Of a stretch of DNA of 64,000 bases, positions 17,191-25,329 are shown one piece after another; positions within the stretch are counted from its first letter, which is position 1; every line of letters starts with the position of its first letter. The position numbers and the translations under genes were made by a program. Below the pieces are notes generated by a model. The model was given only the letters and a program-made list of their open reading frames with translations. It did not search any database and was not told where the DNA came from. The stretch spans positions 248,001 through 312,000 of the forward strand of contig NZ_WOFH01000007.1 in the NCBI RefSeq assembly GCF_009733595.1, read 5' to 3'. The stretch comes from Actinomadura litoris. GTDB taxonomy: Bacteria > Actinomycetota > Actinomycetes > Streptosporangiales > Streptosporangiaceae.

Positions 17191-17660
17191 AAATGCCGGG
17201 CGCCATCGCCCCGCGTCGAAGACGGCATGAGAAAGGCCGCCGGGATATCTCCCTGGCGGCCTCCGGTGGAGCCTGGTGGCCCTATCCAGAGACGCCTCGG
17301 AGGGCGAAACGACCGCCCTGGGAACGAGACCCGAAGGTCTGCGCCTGCCTGCTCTTCACTTCGGCTCCCTTCCGCTCGGTTCGACACTCTTATGGTGCGC
17401 CCTGTCGCCCGATGGGGCAACGGGTTTTTCCTCTCCCTAGGACGCGGCGGCGCCGCGACCGGTTCCACGCGAAGGGGGAGGGGCCGAAGCCCCTCCCCCG
17501 TCGCGAACCGGCAAACGGTACGCCGGCGGCCGATACGCGACTTCCGAGCCGGGCGGCCGCGCGAGGGGGTCAGCAGCCGACCGAGGACTCGGAAAGGCAG
17601 CGTGACGACACTGATGATCGTGCCGATGATCGCATTGAGCGCTGCGGTGATGCGGCGCAT
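17169..17660 (-). CDS. LPFR-motif small protein, apparently extended by read-through
   Basis: ATG 17660 follows AGGAG ten bases upstream. The first 35 residues (MRRITAALNAIIGTIISVV, then TLPFRVLGRLL) match the actinobacterial LPFR small proteins, which are short, amphipathic and usually around 40 residues. Here no stop follows: the frame continues for 163 codons through a strong hairpin (17474-17499) and a second one (17234-17262) and ends inside tRNA-Gly. The extension is basic and low in structure and is unlikely to be functional protein. A lost stop or a frameshift after about codon 40 is the simplest explanation. It lies 56 bp downstream of the PrmC-like gene. Confidence 0.5.
   Translation of the reverse strand: MRRITAALNAIIGTIISVVTLPFRVLGRLLTPSRGRPARKSRIGRRRTVCRFATGEGLRPLPLRVEPVAAPPRPRERKNPLPHRATGRTIRVSNRAEGSRSEEQAGADLRVSFPGRSFRPPRRLWIGPPGSTGGRQGDIPAAFLMPSSTRGDGARHLSHKPKW
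17234..17262 (-). terminator. Hairpin followed by T-rich bases on the minus strand
   Basis: An 11-bp stem (AGGCCGCCGGG with its complement, one G-T pair) and a 6-7 nt loop. In the minus direction it is followed by TTTCTC. It may end the PrmC-LPFR transcript just before the tRNA genes. The T-run is short, so this is moderate evidence. Confidence 0.4.
17474..17499. terminator. Perfect 11-bp GC hairpin downstream of the LPFR core
   Basis: GGGGGAGGGGC and its exact complement flank a CGAA tetraloop. There is no T-run on either side, as in many actinobacterial terminators. On the minus strand it follows the conserved LPFR region by about 45 codons, where a terminator would be expected if the original gene was short. 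Confidence 0.55.
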
Positions 17661-17716
17661 GAGACATTCACTCCTTCGCTCGTCCGTCACCCGGCCTTTT
17701 ACCCTCACATCACGTT

Positions 17717-18514
17717 CTAACCGGGGTGCGTGCCGATGATGGCGGTGGCGTACGCCTCGTCCGGGCGCGCGACCTCGGCGACCAGCCCGCCCTCGGACAC
17801 GACCGCGACCGCCTCGGGAACCTGCCGCTCGCCGGTCTCGAACAGCAGGATCCCGCCGGGCGCGAGCCATGCGCGCGCCTCGGCGGCGACCCGGCGCAGG
17901 ACGTGGAGACCGTCCGCGCCGCCGTCCAGCGCCACGTTGGGCTCGTGGACCCGGGCCTCGGCGGGCAGCAGGCCGACCTCGTCCGTCGGGACGTAGGGCA
18001 CGTTGGCGAGCAGGACGTCGACGCGGCCCTTCAGCCCGCCCGGGAGCGGCTCGTACAGGTCGCCCTCGTAGACGTGGCCGGACGCGCCGACGTTGCGGCG
18101 GGCACACCGCACGGCCGCCGCGTCGATGTCGGCGGCGTGCAGGTCGCACGCGCCCAGGGATGCCGCGAGCGCCAGCCCGAGCGCGCCGGAGCCGCAGCAC
18201 AGGTCGACCACGACGGGGCGGCGCGTCCCGCCGCGAAGGACCCGCGGGGCACGCGACGCGGCCTGCTCCACGAGGAACTCGGTGCGGCGCCGGGGGACGA
18301 AGACGCCGGGGTCCACGGCCACGCGCAGGCCGCGGAACTCGGCCCAGCCGAGGACGTGTTCGAGGGGCAGGCCGCCGGCCCGCCGCTCGACCATGGCGGC
18401 CAGCTCGTCCGGGGTGCGGGCGGCGTCGAGGATCAGCCGCGCCTCGTCCTCGGCGAAGACGCAGCCCGCCGCGCGGAGCCTGGCGGCGACGGACACGGAG
18501 AGGGGTGATGACAT
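17717..18514 (-). CDS. PrmC-related putative protein-(glutamine-N5) methyltransferase
   Basis: A 265-residue class I SAM methyltransferase related to PrmC/HemK, which methylates the GGQ glutamine of release factors. The SAM motif is VVDLCCGSGALGLAL, followed by LHAADIDAAAV. The catalytic NPPY of true PrmC is NVPY here (DVLLANVPYVPTDE), which marks the PrmC-like paralogue group of unknown substrate seen in actinobacteria. The N-terminal helical domain (PLEHVLGWAEFRGLRVAVDPGVF) is present. ATG 18514 has GGAAGG upstream. Confidence 0.85.
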   Translation of the reverse strand: MSSPLSVSVAARLRAAGCVFAEDEARLILDAARTPDELAAMVERRAGGLPLEHVLGWAEFRGLRVAVDPGVFVPRRRTEFLVEQAASRAPRVLRGGTRRPVVVDLCCGSGALGLALAASLGACDLHAADIDAAAVRCARRNVGASGHVYEGDLYEPLPGGLKGRVDVLLANVPYVPTDEVGLLPAEARVHEPNVALDGGADGLHVLRRVAAEARAWLAPGGILLFETGERQVPEAVAVVSEGGLVAEVARPDEAYATAIIGTHPG

Positions 18515-18536
18515 GGGTGCCTTCCGGAACGCACGT

Positions 18537-18585
18537 GGGTGCTCCCCGGGCGGCTAGGCCCTGCGGTGCGGAGGCGGGAGCACCC
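18537..18585. other. Long inverted repeat in the divergent gap 18515-18695
   Basis: Arms GGGTGCTCCC and GGGAGCACCC, perfectly complementary, enclose about 29 nt. It lies between the divergent PrmC-like (minus) and oxygenase (plus) genes. It could be a structured leader or an operator, and I do not recognise a riboswitch class. No other structure is evident in this gap. Confidence 0.35.
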
Positions 18586-18695
18586 GGCCTGGTCGGGCAG
18601 AGACGGGTCTCACCTCCTCGGCGGGTCCGGCAACGACATCGGGAACTTTATCGCGGCGGGCGCAACGCCGACGAGTCCGGCGGTGTTGGAGGGAC

Positions 18696-19406
18696 ATGAG
18701 CATCTACGCGGACAGGGTCGCGCGGGGCGACTGGGAGGCGCTCGGCCGGGAGGTGGACGCCTACGGCTGCGCACTGACGCCACCGCTCCTCGACAAGGAC
18801 GAATGCGCCGGTATCGCGGCCCTGTACGACGAGGTGGGACGCTTCAGATCGACCATCGACATGGAGCGCTACCGGTTCGGCGCCGGGCAGTACCGGTACT
18901 TCGCCGAGCCGTTCCCCGAGGCGGTCGCGGAGCTGCGGGCGGCGCTGTATCCGCGGCTGCTGCCCATCGCGCGCGAGTGGGCCGGGCGGCTCGGACGTCC
19001 CGCGCCCTGGCCCGGCACGCTGGAGGAGTGGCTCGGGATGTGCCACGCGGCGGGCCAGGCCAAGCCCACCCCGATCCTGCTGCGGTACGGCCCGGACGAC
19101 TGGAACGCGCTGCACCGCGACCTCTACGGCGACCTGGTGTTCCCGCTCCAGGTCGTGATCGGCCTGGACGAGGCGGGCGCCGACTACACCGGCGGAGAGT
19201 TCCTGCTGGTGGAGCAGCGGGCGCGGGCCCAGTCGCGCGGGACGGTGACATCGCTGCCCCAGGGGCGCGGGCTGATCTTCACGACGCGGGACCGGCCCGT
19301 CCGGACGAAGCGGGGCTGGTCGGCCTCGCCGGTCCGGCACGGGGTCAGCGTGGTGCGCTCCGGCCACCGGCGGACGCTGGGCCTGGTCTTCCACGACGCG
19401 GCCTGA
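18696..19406 (+). CDS. 2-oxoglutarate/Fe(II)-dependent dioxygenase (prolyl-4-hydroxylase type)
   Basis: A 236-residue double-stranded beta-helix oxygenase. The iron-binding HxD is in NALHRDLYGD and the strand FPLQVVIGLDEAGADYTGGEFLLVEQ is characteristic. The distal His is in SPVRHGVSVVRSGHRRTLGLVFH, whose Arg/His residues would bind 2-oxoglutarate. Members hydroxylate proteins, nucleobases or small molecules, and the substrate is unknown here. ATG 18696 is preceded by GGAGGGA. Monocistronic. Confidence 0.85.
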   Translation: MSIYADRVARGDWEALGREVDAYGCALTPPLLDKDECAGIAALYDEVGRFRSTIDMERYRFGAGQYRYFAEPFPEAVAELRAALYPRLLPIAREWAGRLGRPAPWPGTLEEWLGMCHAAGQAKPTPILLRYGPDDWNALHRDLYGDLVFPLQVVIGLDEAGADYTGGEFLLVEQRARAQSRGTVTSLPQGRGLIFTTRDRPVRTKRGWSASPVRHGVSVVRSGHRRTLGLVFHDAA

Positions 19407-19563
19407 ACCGGCGGTCCGAACTGTCGGCGCGCCCGCCTAAGGTGTGTTCCGATCCGGCCTCACTCGCCAAGGCACGGCCTGCGTCCCGAGCCGCCAGGCG
19501 AGGGAGGTGGGCCGGGACGTCATGGACACGCCGGGCTTCATGGACACGACGGGGGCGGGACGG

Positions 19564-20349
19564 ATGTCGGGGCTGAAGGCCGACTGCGCGCGTTGTTTCG
19601 GGTTGTGCTGCGTGGCGCTGCCGTTCGCGCGGTCCGCCGACTTCGCGGTCGCCAAGGACGCGGGAGAACCCTGCCACAACCTGCTGGCGGACTTCCGCTG
19701 CGGCGTGCACGGCAAGCTGCGGGAGCTGGGCTTTCCGGGGTGCACGGCCTTCGACTGCTTCGGAGCGGGCCAGAAGGTGTCGCAGGAGACGTTCGGCGGC
19801 CGCGACTGGCGTCGGGGCGGCGGCCGGGAGATGTTCGCGGTGTTCCCCGTCATGCGGGGGCTGCACGAGCTGCTGTGGTACCTGACGGAGGCGCTCGGGC
19901 TGCCTGCGGCGCGTCCCGTCCACGGGGAGCTGCGGCGGGCGGTGGAGCGCGTCGAGCTGATCACGCGGGGCACGCCCGGTGAGCTGGTCGCGGTGGACGT
20001 GGCGGAGCTGCGCGAGCGGCTCAACCCCCTGCTGCTGCGGGCGAGCGAGCTGGCGCGCGGGCCGGGCGGCGCGAACCTGCGCGGCGCCGACCTGGCCGGG
20101 GAGCCGCTGCGGGGCGCCGGTGAGCTGCGCGCGGCGTGCCTGCGCGGCGCCCGCCTGATCGGGGCCGACCTGCGCGGCGCCGACCTGCGGACGGCCGACC
20201 TCACCGGCGCCGACCTGCGGGGCGCCGACCTGCGCGGGGCCGACCTGCGGGGCGCCCTGTTCCTCACGCAGGCGCAGGTCGACGCGGCGGTGGGCGACGC
20301 CGCCACACGGCTGCCGGACGCCCTGCGCCGCCCCCGCCACTGGGGGTGA
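19564..20349 (+). CDS. Pentapeptide-repeat protein with N-terminal cysteine-rich domain
   Basis: A 261-residue protein from ATG 19564 (GGGCGGGACGG upstream); in-frame ATGs at 19522 and 19540 are alternatives. The N-terminal domain has clustered cysteines (CARCFGLCCVALPF, CHNLLADFRCGVH, CTAFDCFG), resembling a metal-binding module. Residues about 160-240 are pentapeptide repeats of the A(D/N)LxG type (ANLRGADLAG, ADLRGADLRTADLTGADLRG), which fold as a right-handed quadrilateral helix. Some such proteins mimic DNA and inhibit gyrase, but this group has no assigned role. Confidence 0.82.
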   Translation: MSGLKADCARCFGLCCVALPFARSADFAVAKDAGEPCHNLLADFRCGVHGKLRELGFPGCTAFDCFGAGQKVSQETFGGRDWRRGGGREMFAVFPVMRGLHELLWYLTEALGLPAARPVHGELRRAVERVELITRGTPGELVAVDVAELRERLNPLLLRASELARGPGGANLRGADLAGEPLRGAGELRAACLRGARLIGADLRGADLRTADLTGADLRGADLRGADLRGALFLTQAQVDAAVGDAATRLPDALRRPRHWG

Positions 20350-20376
20350 TGTCGTTTAGGCCCTGGTCCTGGGGGC

Positions 20377-20970
20377 ATGTCCCGAACCCATGTCATTCGG
20401 GGGGGTCACGTGGGGCGGGTCAGATGGTGGGGCACCGGTCTCGTGGCGCTCGTGTTACTCGTCCTCGGGGCGGGGCTTCCGCTGCTGGACGCCGCGCTGG
20501 GCGACGGGAAACGGCCGATCAGGCCGGGGACGGTGCTGTCGGTCGGGACGGCGCGCGACGGCGTGCGCCCGGTGTCGTTCGCGGTGCCCGCGGCGGGGTG
20601 GGCGCTGGACGAGGAGCGCTCGGCGCTCGGCAGCGGCGCCGAGCTGACCAGTGACGAGGTCGTCTTCAACGTCAGCGTGGTCGTGCCGCTGGCGCCGCTG
20701 GACGCCCGCGCGCTCTGGGACGGGCTGGGGCGGATCGTGTCGGTGCGCGGGACGACGCGGCTGGGCGCCGGGCCGTCCGCGATCACGACCCCACACGGCC
20801 TGCGCGGGCTGACCGGCCGCCTCGCCGGGGCCGGTCGCGCCGGGACCGCCACGGTGTTCGCCCGCGCCACGCGCGGCGCGACCGTGACCGCGTGGGGCCC
20901 GCCCGAGGCGTACCTGCGGGCGGCGGCGCAGGTCGAGGCGATGGTACGGACGATCCGGATAGCGCCGTGA
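20377..20970 (+). CDS. Hypothetical membrane-anchored extracytoplasmic protein
   Basis: A 197-residue protein with one N-terminal membrane segment (about 20-40, GTGLVALVLLVLGAGLPLLD) and an extracytoplasmic domain containing VSFAVPAAGWALDEERS and a central strand VVFNVSVVVPLAPLDA. The family is not recognised. Its stop overlaps the PrsW start in a GTGA arrangement, so it is translated together with the protease and could be its partner or substrate (inference). Confidence 0.7.
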   Translation: MSRTHVIRGGHVGRVRWWGTGLVALVLLVLGAGLPLLDAALGDGKRPIRPGTVLSVGTARDGVRPVSFAVPAAGWALDEERSALGSGAELTSDEVVFNVSVVVPLAPLDARALWDGLGRIVSVRGTTRLGAGPSAITTPHGLRGLTGRLAGAGRAGTATVFARATRGATVTAWGPPEAYLRAAAQVEAMVRTIRIAP

Positions 20971-22082
20971 CCGATCGCGCCGCGATCCAGCGCGGCGTGA
21001 CGACCCGTCCGGCGTTCTGGCTGTGGGCCGCCGCGTGCCTCGCGGGCGCGTGGGTGGCCCTCGACCTCCTCGGGCCGCGGGTCAGGGCGTTCCCGGTGGG
21101 CGCGGTCGCGGGGCTGGTGCTGCTGGCGCCCGCGCTCGCGGCGGGGGTCTGGCTGCTGCGGCGGCTGCATCCGGTGCGGTCGCGGCCGCTCGGCTACGCG
21201 CTGATCGCGGTCGGCTGGGGCGGCCTCGCGGCGTTCGGCCCGGCGCTGCCCGCGAACGCCGCTTTCCAGGCGGTGCTCGGCGGGACGGCGGGCGCGGAGT
21301 TCACCGCGACCTGGGGCGCGGCGATCACGGCGCCGGTCAACGAGGAGATCCTGAAGCTGCTCGGCGTGGCGGTGCTGGCGCTGATCGTCCCGCACGCGGT
21401 GCGCGGCGCGCTGGACGGCTTCGGCTTCGGCGCGCTGGTGGGCCTCGGGTTCCAGATCTCGGAGAACTTCCTGTACGTGCTGAACACGATCGTGCTGACC
21501 GGGGCGACCCAGGACGCGAGGGCGGCGTTCTTCTCGTTCGGGAGCCGGATGATCGGCGGGGCGTGGTGGAGCCACTGGGCGATGACGGCGATCGCCGGGG
21601 CGGGCCTCGGCCGCCTGCTGGGCCGCCCGTCCCGGACGGGTGTGGCGGTCGCGTGCGGCGCGCTCGTGGTGGCGATGGCGCTGCACTCGTGGTGGGACGC
21701 GCCGGTGCTGGCGGGCGTGGCGCTGCTGCCGGTGAAGGGGGCGCCCATCCTGGTGGCGGCGATCGTGGCCTACCGGATCGCCCGGTACCGGTATCTGACC
21801 GGGTTCCGGCGGGCGGCGCGGGAGGAGACGGAGCGGGGCGTGCTCGTGCCGGGCGAGGGGCACGTCCTCACCTACCGCAAGTGGCGGCGGAAGGAGCGGT
21901 GGGACGTGCCCGCGGGCGAACCCCGGCGGCTGCTCGCCAGGCTCCGCGCCGCCCAGCTGGAGCTGCTGGACGACCGGCTCGGCGGCCTGGAGCCGGACCC
22001 GGGCGCCGCCGACCGGCTGCGCGGCGACATCCGGGACCTGCGGCGCCGCCTCAACGCGTCCCAGCGGCCCGCGCCGGCCTGA
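20967..22082 (+). CDS. PrsW-family glutamic intramembrane protease
   Basis: A 371-residue polytopic membrane protein. It carries the three PrsW/CPBP-type signatures: NEEILK (E126, E127, K130), GFQISENFLY with E166, and HSWWDA in a late membrane helix. PrsW of Bacillus cleaves the anti-sigma factor RsiW; actinobacterial homologues are widespread and targets vary. GTG 20967 overlaps the previous stop. The C-terminal 60 residues form a charged cytoplasmic helix (LLARLRAAQLELLDDR). The 3' end overlaps the convergent MFS gene by 32 bp. Confidence 0.88.
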   Translation: MTDRAAIQRGVTTRPAFWLWAAACLAGAWVALDLLGPRVRAFPVGAVAGLVLLAPALAAGVWLLRRLHPVRSRPLGYALIAVGWGGLAAFGPALPANAAFQAVLGGTAGAEFTATWGAAITAPVNEEILKLLGVAVLALIVPHAVRGALDGFGFGALVGLGFQISENFLYVLNTIVLTGATQDARAAFFSFGSRMIGGAWWSHWAMTAIAGAGLGRLLGRPSRTGVAVACGALVVAMALHSWWDAPVLAGVALLPVKGAPILVAAIVAYRIARYRYLTGFRRAAREETERGVLVPGEGHVLTYRKWRRKERWDVPAGEPRRLLARLRAAQLELLDDRLGGLEPDPGAADRLRGDIRDLRRRLNASQRPAPA

Positions 22083-23427
22083 GCGCGGCCAGGGCGAGCG
22101 CGGCGGCGCAGGCGGCGGACGCGGCGAACAGCGCGGATCCGAACCCGCCGGAGCCGTCGGGGACGAACGCCCCCATGATCGCGACGCCGAGGGTCGCGCC
22201 GGACTGCCGGACGGCGTTGAGCAGCCCCCCGGCGGCCCCGGCGGTGCCCTCGGGCGCGGCGGCGACGACGGCCGTCGCGAGGGCGGGCAGCGCGAACGAC
22301 ACCCCGAACCCCGTGCCGAGCAGGCCCGCGACGAGCACCGGGTAGGGCGCGGAGGCGAGCAGCGCGGCGCCGAGCGCCGCCCCGCCGGCGGTGAGCAGGG
22401 CCAGCCCCGCGAGGACGGGCGGGCGTGGCCCGGTCCTCGCGACGATCCGCCCGGTGACCAGGGGGTTGAACGCGAACGGCAGCGTCATCGGCAGGAACGC
22501 CAGCCCGGTCTCGAACGCGCTCAGCCCGAGGTCGCGCTGGAACGCCAGCGGCAGGACGAACAGGACCCCGGTCATCGCGAAGTTGACCGCCGCGCCCGCC
22601 AGCAGCGCGGCGGGCATCCCGGGCGTCCGCAGCACGGCGGGCACGAGGACGGGCGCGGCGCTGCGGCGCTCGGCCGCCGCGAACGCGGCGGCGGCGAGGG
22701 CGGCGCCCGCCGCCGACCAGGACGCGTGGACGGCGGCGCCGGAGCCGAGCGCGATCAGCGCGTCGGTGAGCAGGCCGAGCGCCGCGCAGGCGAGCACCTG
22801 GGCGACCGGGTCGATCGCCCGCGTCCCGCGCGGGCAGCGGACCTCCCGCCCGGCGACCAGCACGAGGACGGCGGCGGCGACCGGCACGTTGATCAGGAAG
22901 ATGGCGCGCCAGCCCGCGAGGCCGACCAGCGCGCCGCCCGCGAGGGGCCCGGCGGCGAGCGCCGCGCCGCTGGTCGCCGCCCACGTCGCCACGGCCCTCG
23001 CCCGGTCGGCGGGCGCCGGGTAGAGCCGGGTGATCATGGCCATCGACGCGGGGACGCAGGCCGCGGCGGCGGCCCCGAGCAGGGCCCGGAGCGCGACGAG
23101 CGTCCCGAGGCCGGGGGCGAGCGCGGCGGCCAGCGAGCCGAGGCCGAAGGCGGCGGCGCCCACCCGGAACACGCGGTCGGCGCCGAGCCGGTCGGCCACG
23201 GCGCCCGCCGACAGCAGCAGCGCGCCGAAGACGACGGTGTAGCCGGTGACGGCCCATTGCAGCCCGGCGGTCGAGGCGTGCAGGGAGCGCCCCAGGTCGG
23301 GCTCGGCGACCGACAGGACGGTCGTGTCGAGCAGCACCATGAAGTAGCCGAGCGAGATGCCGAGGAGCGCCCGCCGGCGGCGCGCGGTGGCGGCGGGCGG
23401 GAGCGGAGACTGGAGGACGGAACCCAT
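22051..23427 (-). CDS. DHA2-family MFS drug exporter
   Basis: A 458-residue proton-coupled exporter with many hydrophobic segments. Landmarks are LDTTVLSVAEPDLGRSL in TM1, GALLLSAGAVADRLGADRVFRVG (motif A), the alanine-rich ATSGAALAAGPLAGG (motif C) with IFLINVPVA, and PLVTGRIVARTGPRPP. ATG 23427 is the most likely start; an upstream start at 23478 would run into the operator palindrome. It is divergent from a LysR gene 97 bp away with a 27-bp palindrome between them, so it is probably controlled by that regulator. Confidence 0.9.
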   Translation of the reverse strand: MGSVLQSPLPPAATARRRRALLGISLGYFMVLLDTTVLSVAEPDLGRSLHASTAGLQWAVTGYTVVFGALLLSAGAVADRLGADRVFRVGAAAFGLGSLAAALAPGLGTLVALRALLGAAAAACVPASMAMITRLYPAPADRARAVATWAATSGAALAAGPLAGGALVGLAGWRAIFLINVPVAAAVLVLVAGREVRCPRGTRAIDPVAQVLACAALGLLTDALIALGSGAAVHASWSAAGAALAAAAFAAAERRSAAPVLVPAVLRTPGMPAALLAGAAVNFAMTGVLFVLPLAFQRDLGLSAFETGLAFLPMTLPFAFNPLVTGRIVARTGPRPPVLAGLALLTAGGAALGAALLASAPYPVLVAGLLGTGFGVSFALPALATAVVAAAPEGTAGAAGGLLNAVRQSGATLGVAIMGAFVPDGSGGFGSALFAASAACAAALALAALRPARAAGTR

Positions 23428-23478
23428 GGCCGCCAGTCTCGGAACCCGGCACGTCCCGCTCCACCGGCGTCCCCGCAT

Positions 23479-23505
23479 GCGGCGTTCGGAATATCCGAAC
23501 GCCGC
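23479..23505. promoter_or_regulatory. LysR operator: perfect 12-3-12 palindrome
   Basis: Arms GCGGCGTTCGGA and TCCGAACGCCGC are exact complements separated by ATA. The core TTCGGAATATCCGAA fits the T-N11-A rule of LysR binding sites. It sits 19 bp upstream of the LysR gene (23524) and 52 bp upstream of the divergent exporter, as expected for autoregulation plus target control. Confidence 0.85.
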
Positions 23506-23523
23506 GCGGAGGTTGCGCCCGGC

Positions 23524-24429
23524 ATGGAGTTGCGCCAGCTACGCACGTTCGAGGCCGTCGTCGCGCACCGGACGGTCACCGAGGCCGCCAACGCGCTCGG
23601 TCTCGCGCCGTCGTCGGTGTCGGAGCAGGTCAGGGCGCTGGAGCGGTCGCTCGACGTGCCGCTGTTCGAGCGCGGTCCGAAGGGCATGCGGCTGACGCCC
23701 GCGGGCGAGCGCCTGCGGGAGTGGGCGGGACGGCTGCTGCGGCAGGCGGAGGAGGCCCGGCTGGACGTCGCCGGGACGCGTCCGCCGCTGCGGCTCGGGG
23801 CGCTGGAGACGATCGCCGCGACGCACGTGCCGGGCGTGCTGGCCCGGCTGGCCGAGCGGCGGCCCGGCCTGCGGGTGGAGGTGCGCGCGGACGCCGCCCG
23901 CGACCAGCTCCTGGACGCCGTCGCCGCGGGCGACCTGGAGGCGGCGCTGCTGCTGGACTCCGGCCCGGGTCTCGGCGGCCTCGGCTTCGCGACCCCGCCC
24001 GCGCCGCTGGACTTCCTCGACCTGGAACCGGTCCCGCTCGCGCTCGTCGCCGCGCCCGGCCACCGGCTCGCGGACGCGGCGCGCGTCGGCCGCGCCGACC
24101 TGCGCGGCGAGCGGCTGCTGGTCAACGTGCCCGCCTGCTCGTTCTGGCTGGCCGGTGAGCGGCTGTTCGGCGACGGCGTCGAGCGGGTGCGGGCGGGCAG
24201 CGTGACCGTGATGAGCTCCTGGGCCGAGCGGGGACTGGGCGTCGCGCTCGTCCCGGAGTTCGCCGTCCGGGACCGGATCGCCGCCGGGGCCCTGGCCCGG
24301 CTCGCGGTGGACGCGCCCGACCTCAGCCTCCGCCTGGTGTGGCGCGCCGACCGGGAGTCGCGGCCCGACCTGCGCGCGATGCTCTACGCGGCGGGCTCTC
24401 CCGATCCGGAGGTCGCGTCGCGAGCGTGA
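23524..24429 (+). CDS. LysR-family transcriptional regulator
   Basis: A 301-residue regulator. Its N-terminal winged HTH (MELRQLRTFEAVVAHRTVTEAANAL ... SSVSEQVRALERSLDVPLFERG) is followed by a periplasmic-binding-like effector domain (about 85-290; LRLGALETIAATHVPG, and the C-terminal ERGLGVALVPEFAV). It most likely controls the divergent MFS exporter through the palindrome at 23479-23505. Its last 107 bp overlap the 3' end of the convergent EamA gene, an unusually long overlap. Confidence 0.92.
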   Translation: MELRQLRTFEAVVAHRTVTEAANALGLAPSSVSEQVRALERSLDVPLFERGPKGMRLTPAGERLREWAGRLLRQAEEARLDVAGTRPPLRLGALETIAATHVPGVLARLAERRPGLRVEVRADAARDQLLDAVAAGDLEAALLLDSGPGLGGLGFATPPAPLDFLDLEPVPLALVAAPGHRLADAARVGRADLRGERLLVNVPACSFWLAGERLFGDGVERVRAGSVTVMSSWAERGLGVALVPEFAVRDRIAAGALARLAVDAPDLSLRLVWRADRESRPDLRAMLYAAGSPDPEVASRA

Positions 24430-25261
24430 CGGCGTTCGCGGTGACGATCGCGAGGATGCCGAGCCACTGCGTCCAGCCGAGGGTCTCGCCGAGGACGAGC
24501 AGGCCCGCCGCGGCGGCCAGCACGGGGTTGACGCTCATGAAGACGCCGAAGAGGCGGGCCGGGACGCGGCGCAGCGCGAGCAGGTCGGCCAGGAACGGGA
24601 CCGCCGACGACAGCACGCCCGCCGCGCCCGCGCAGGCCAGCGCCCGCGCCGTCGGCGGGTCGTGGACGAGCGCCACGGCCCCGATCGGGACGAACAGCAG
24701 CCCCGACAGCCCGGCCGCCGCCGCCGAGCCCTCGACGCCCGGCAGCGAGCGCCCGATGGACCGGTTGAGCAGGATGTAGGAGGCCCAGCAGCACGCCGCG
24801 AGGAGCGCGAGCCCGAGGCCGAGGAAGTCGGAGGCGGGCTGCGGCCGGGTCAGCGTGACCACCCCGGCCGCCGCCCCGAGCGCGCAGCCGAGGTCGACGC
24901 GGCGCCGCGTCCCGGCGAGCGCGACAGCGAGCGGGCCGAGGAACTCCAGCGTGACGGCGAGGCCGAGGCCGACGCGGTCGACGGCGGTGTAGAGGGACAG
25001 GTTCATCGTCGCGAACACCGCCGCGAGCGCCAGCACGGGCCGCCACCGGCCGCCGGCGAACGTCCGGGGGCGCGGGCGTCCGACGGCCAGCAGCACGGCG
25101 GCGGCGACCCACTGGCGGACCGCGACCACCCCGGCCGGGCCGATCACCGGGAACGCCAGGGCGCCGACCGCCGCCCCGGTCTGGTTGGACGCGGCGCTCG
25201 CGAGCATCGTCGCCACCCCGGCCCAGCGGGCGCCCTCGGGAGGAGCGGTGCCGTTCGTCAT
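24323..25261 (-). CDS. EamA/RhaT-family transporter
   Basis: A 312-residue drug/metabolite transporter with ten predicted membrane segments in two EamA repeats (ATMLASAASNQTGAAVG ... LSLYTAVDRVGLGLAVTLEFLGPLAVAL; then CWASYILLNRSIGR ... VFMSVNPVLAAAAGLLVLGE). Members export amino acids or metabolites, RhtA-like in the CDS-wide pattern. The last 30 residues are Arg/Pro-rich and cover the LysR gene overlap. ATG 25261 gives the family-typical N-terminus. It is divergent from the second LysR gene, which probably regulates it. Confidence 0.88.
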   Translation of the reverse strand: MTNGTAPPEGARWAGVATMLASAASNQTGAAVGALAFPVIGPAGVVAVRQWVAAAVLLAVGRPRPRTFAGGRWRPVLALAAVFATMNLSLYTAVDRVGLGLAVTLEFLGPLAVALAGTRRRVDLGCALGAAAGVVTLTRPQPASDFLGLGLALLAACCWASYILLNRSIGRSLPGVEGSAAAAGLSGLLFVPIGAVALVHDPPTARALACAGAAGVLSSAVPFLADLLALRRVPARLFGVFMSVNPVLAAAAGLLVLGETLGWTQWLGILAIVTANAVTLATRPPDRESPPRRASRAGRAATPGRRATPGGG

Positions 25262-25287
25262 GCCCCGAGCATGCGTCCGCCCCTCAC

Positions 25288-25302
25288 ATGCACAAAATGC
25301 AT
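25288..25302. promoter_or_regulatory. Candidate LysR operator (T-N11-A) between EamA and LysR genes
   Basis: ATGCACAAAATGCAT has 5-bp arms around a 5-nt spacer and matches T-N11-A. It lies in an AT-rich 68-bp divergent gap, 27 bp from either start codon. The position fits autoregulation of the LysR gene at 25330 and control of the EamA gene. Confidence 0.6.
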
Positions 25303-25329
25303 ACATAACAGGATCTATACGCTGTACGT

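Noticed and set aside
18537-18585. Riboswitch in the PrmC-oxygenase divergent gap
   Set aside because: A perfect long-range stem exists, but no known riboswitch core (B12, SAM, ZTP, c-di-AMP) could be matched; kept only as an inverted repeat.
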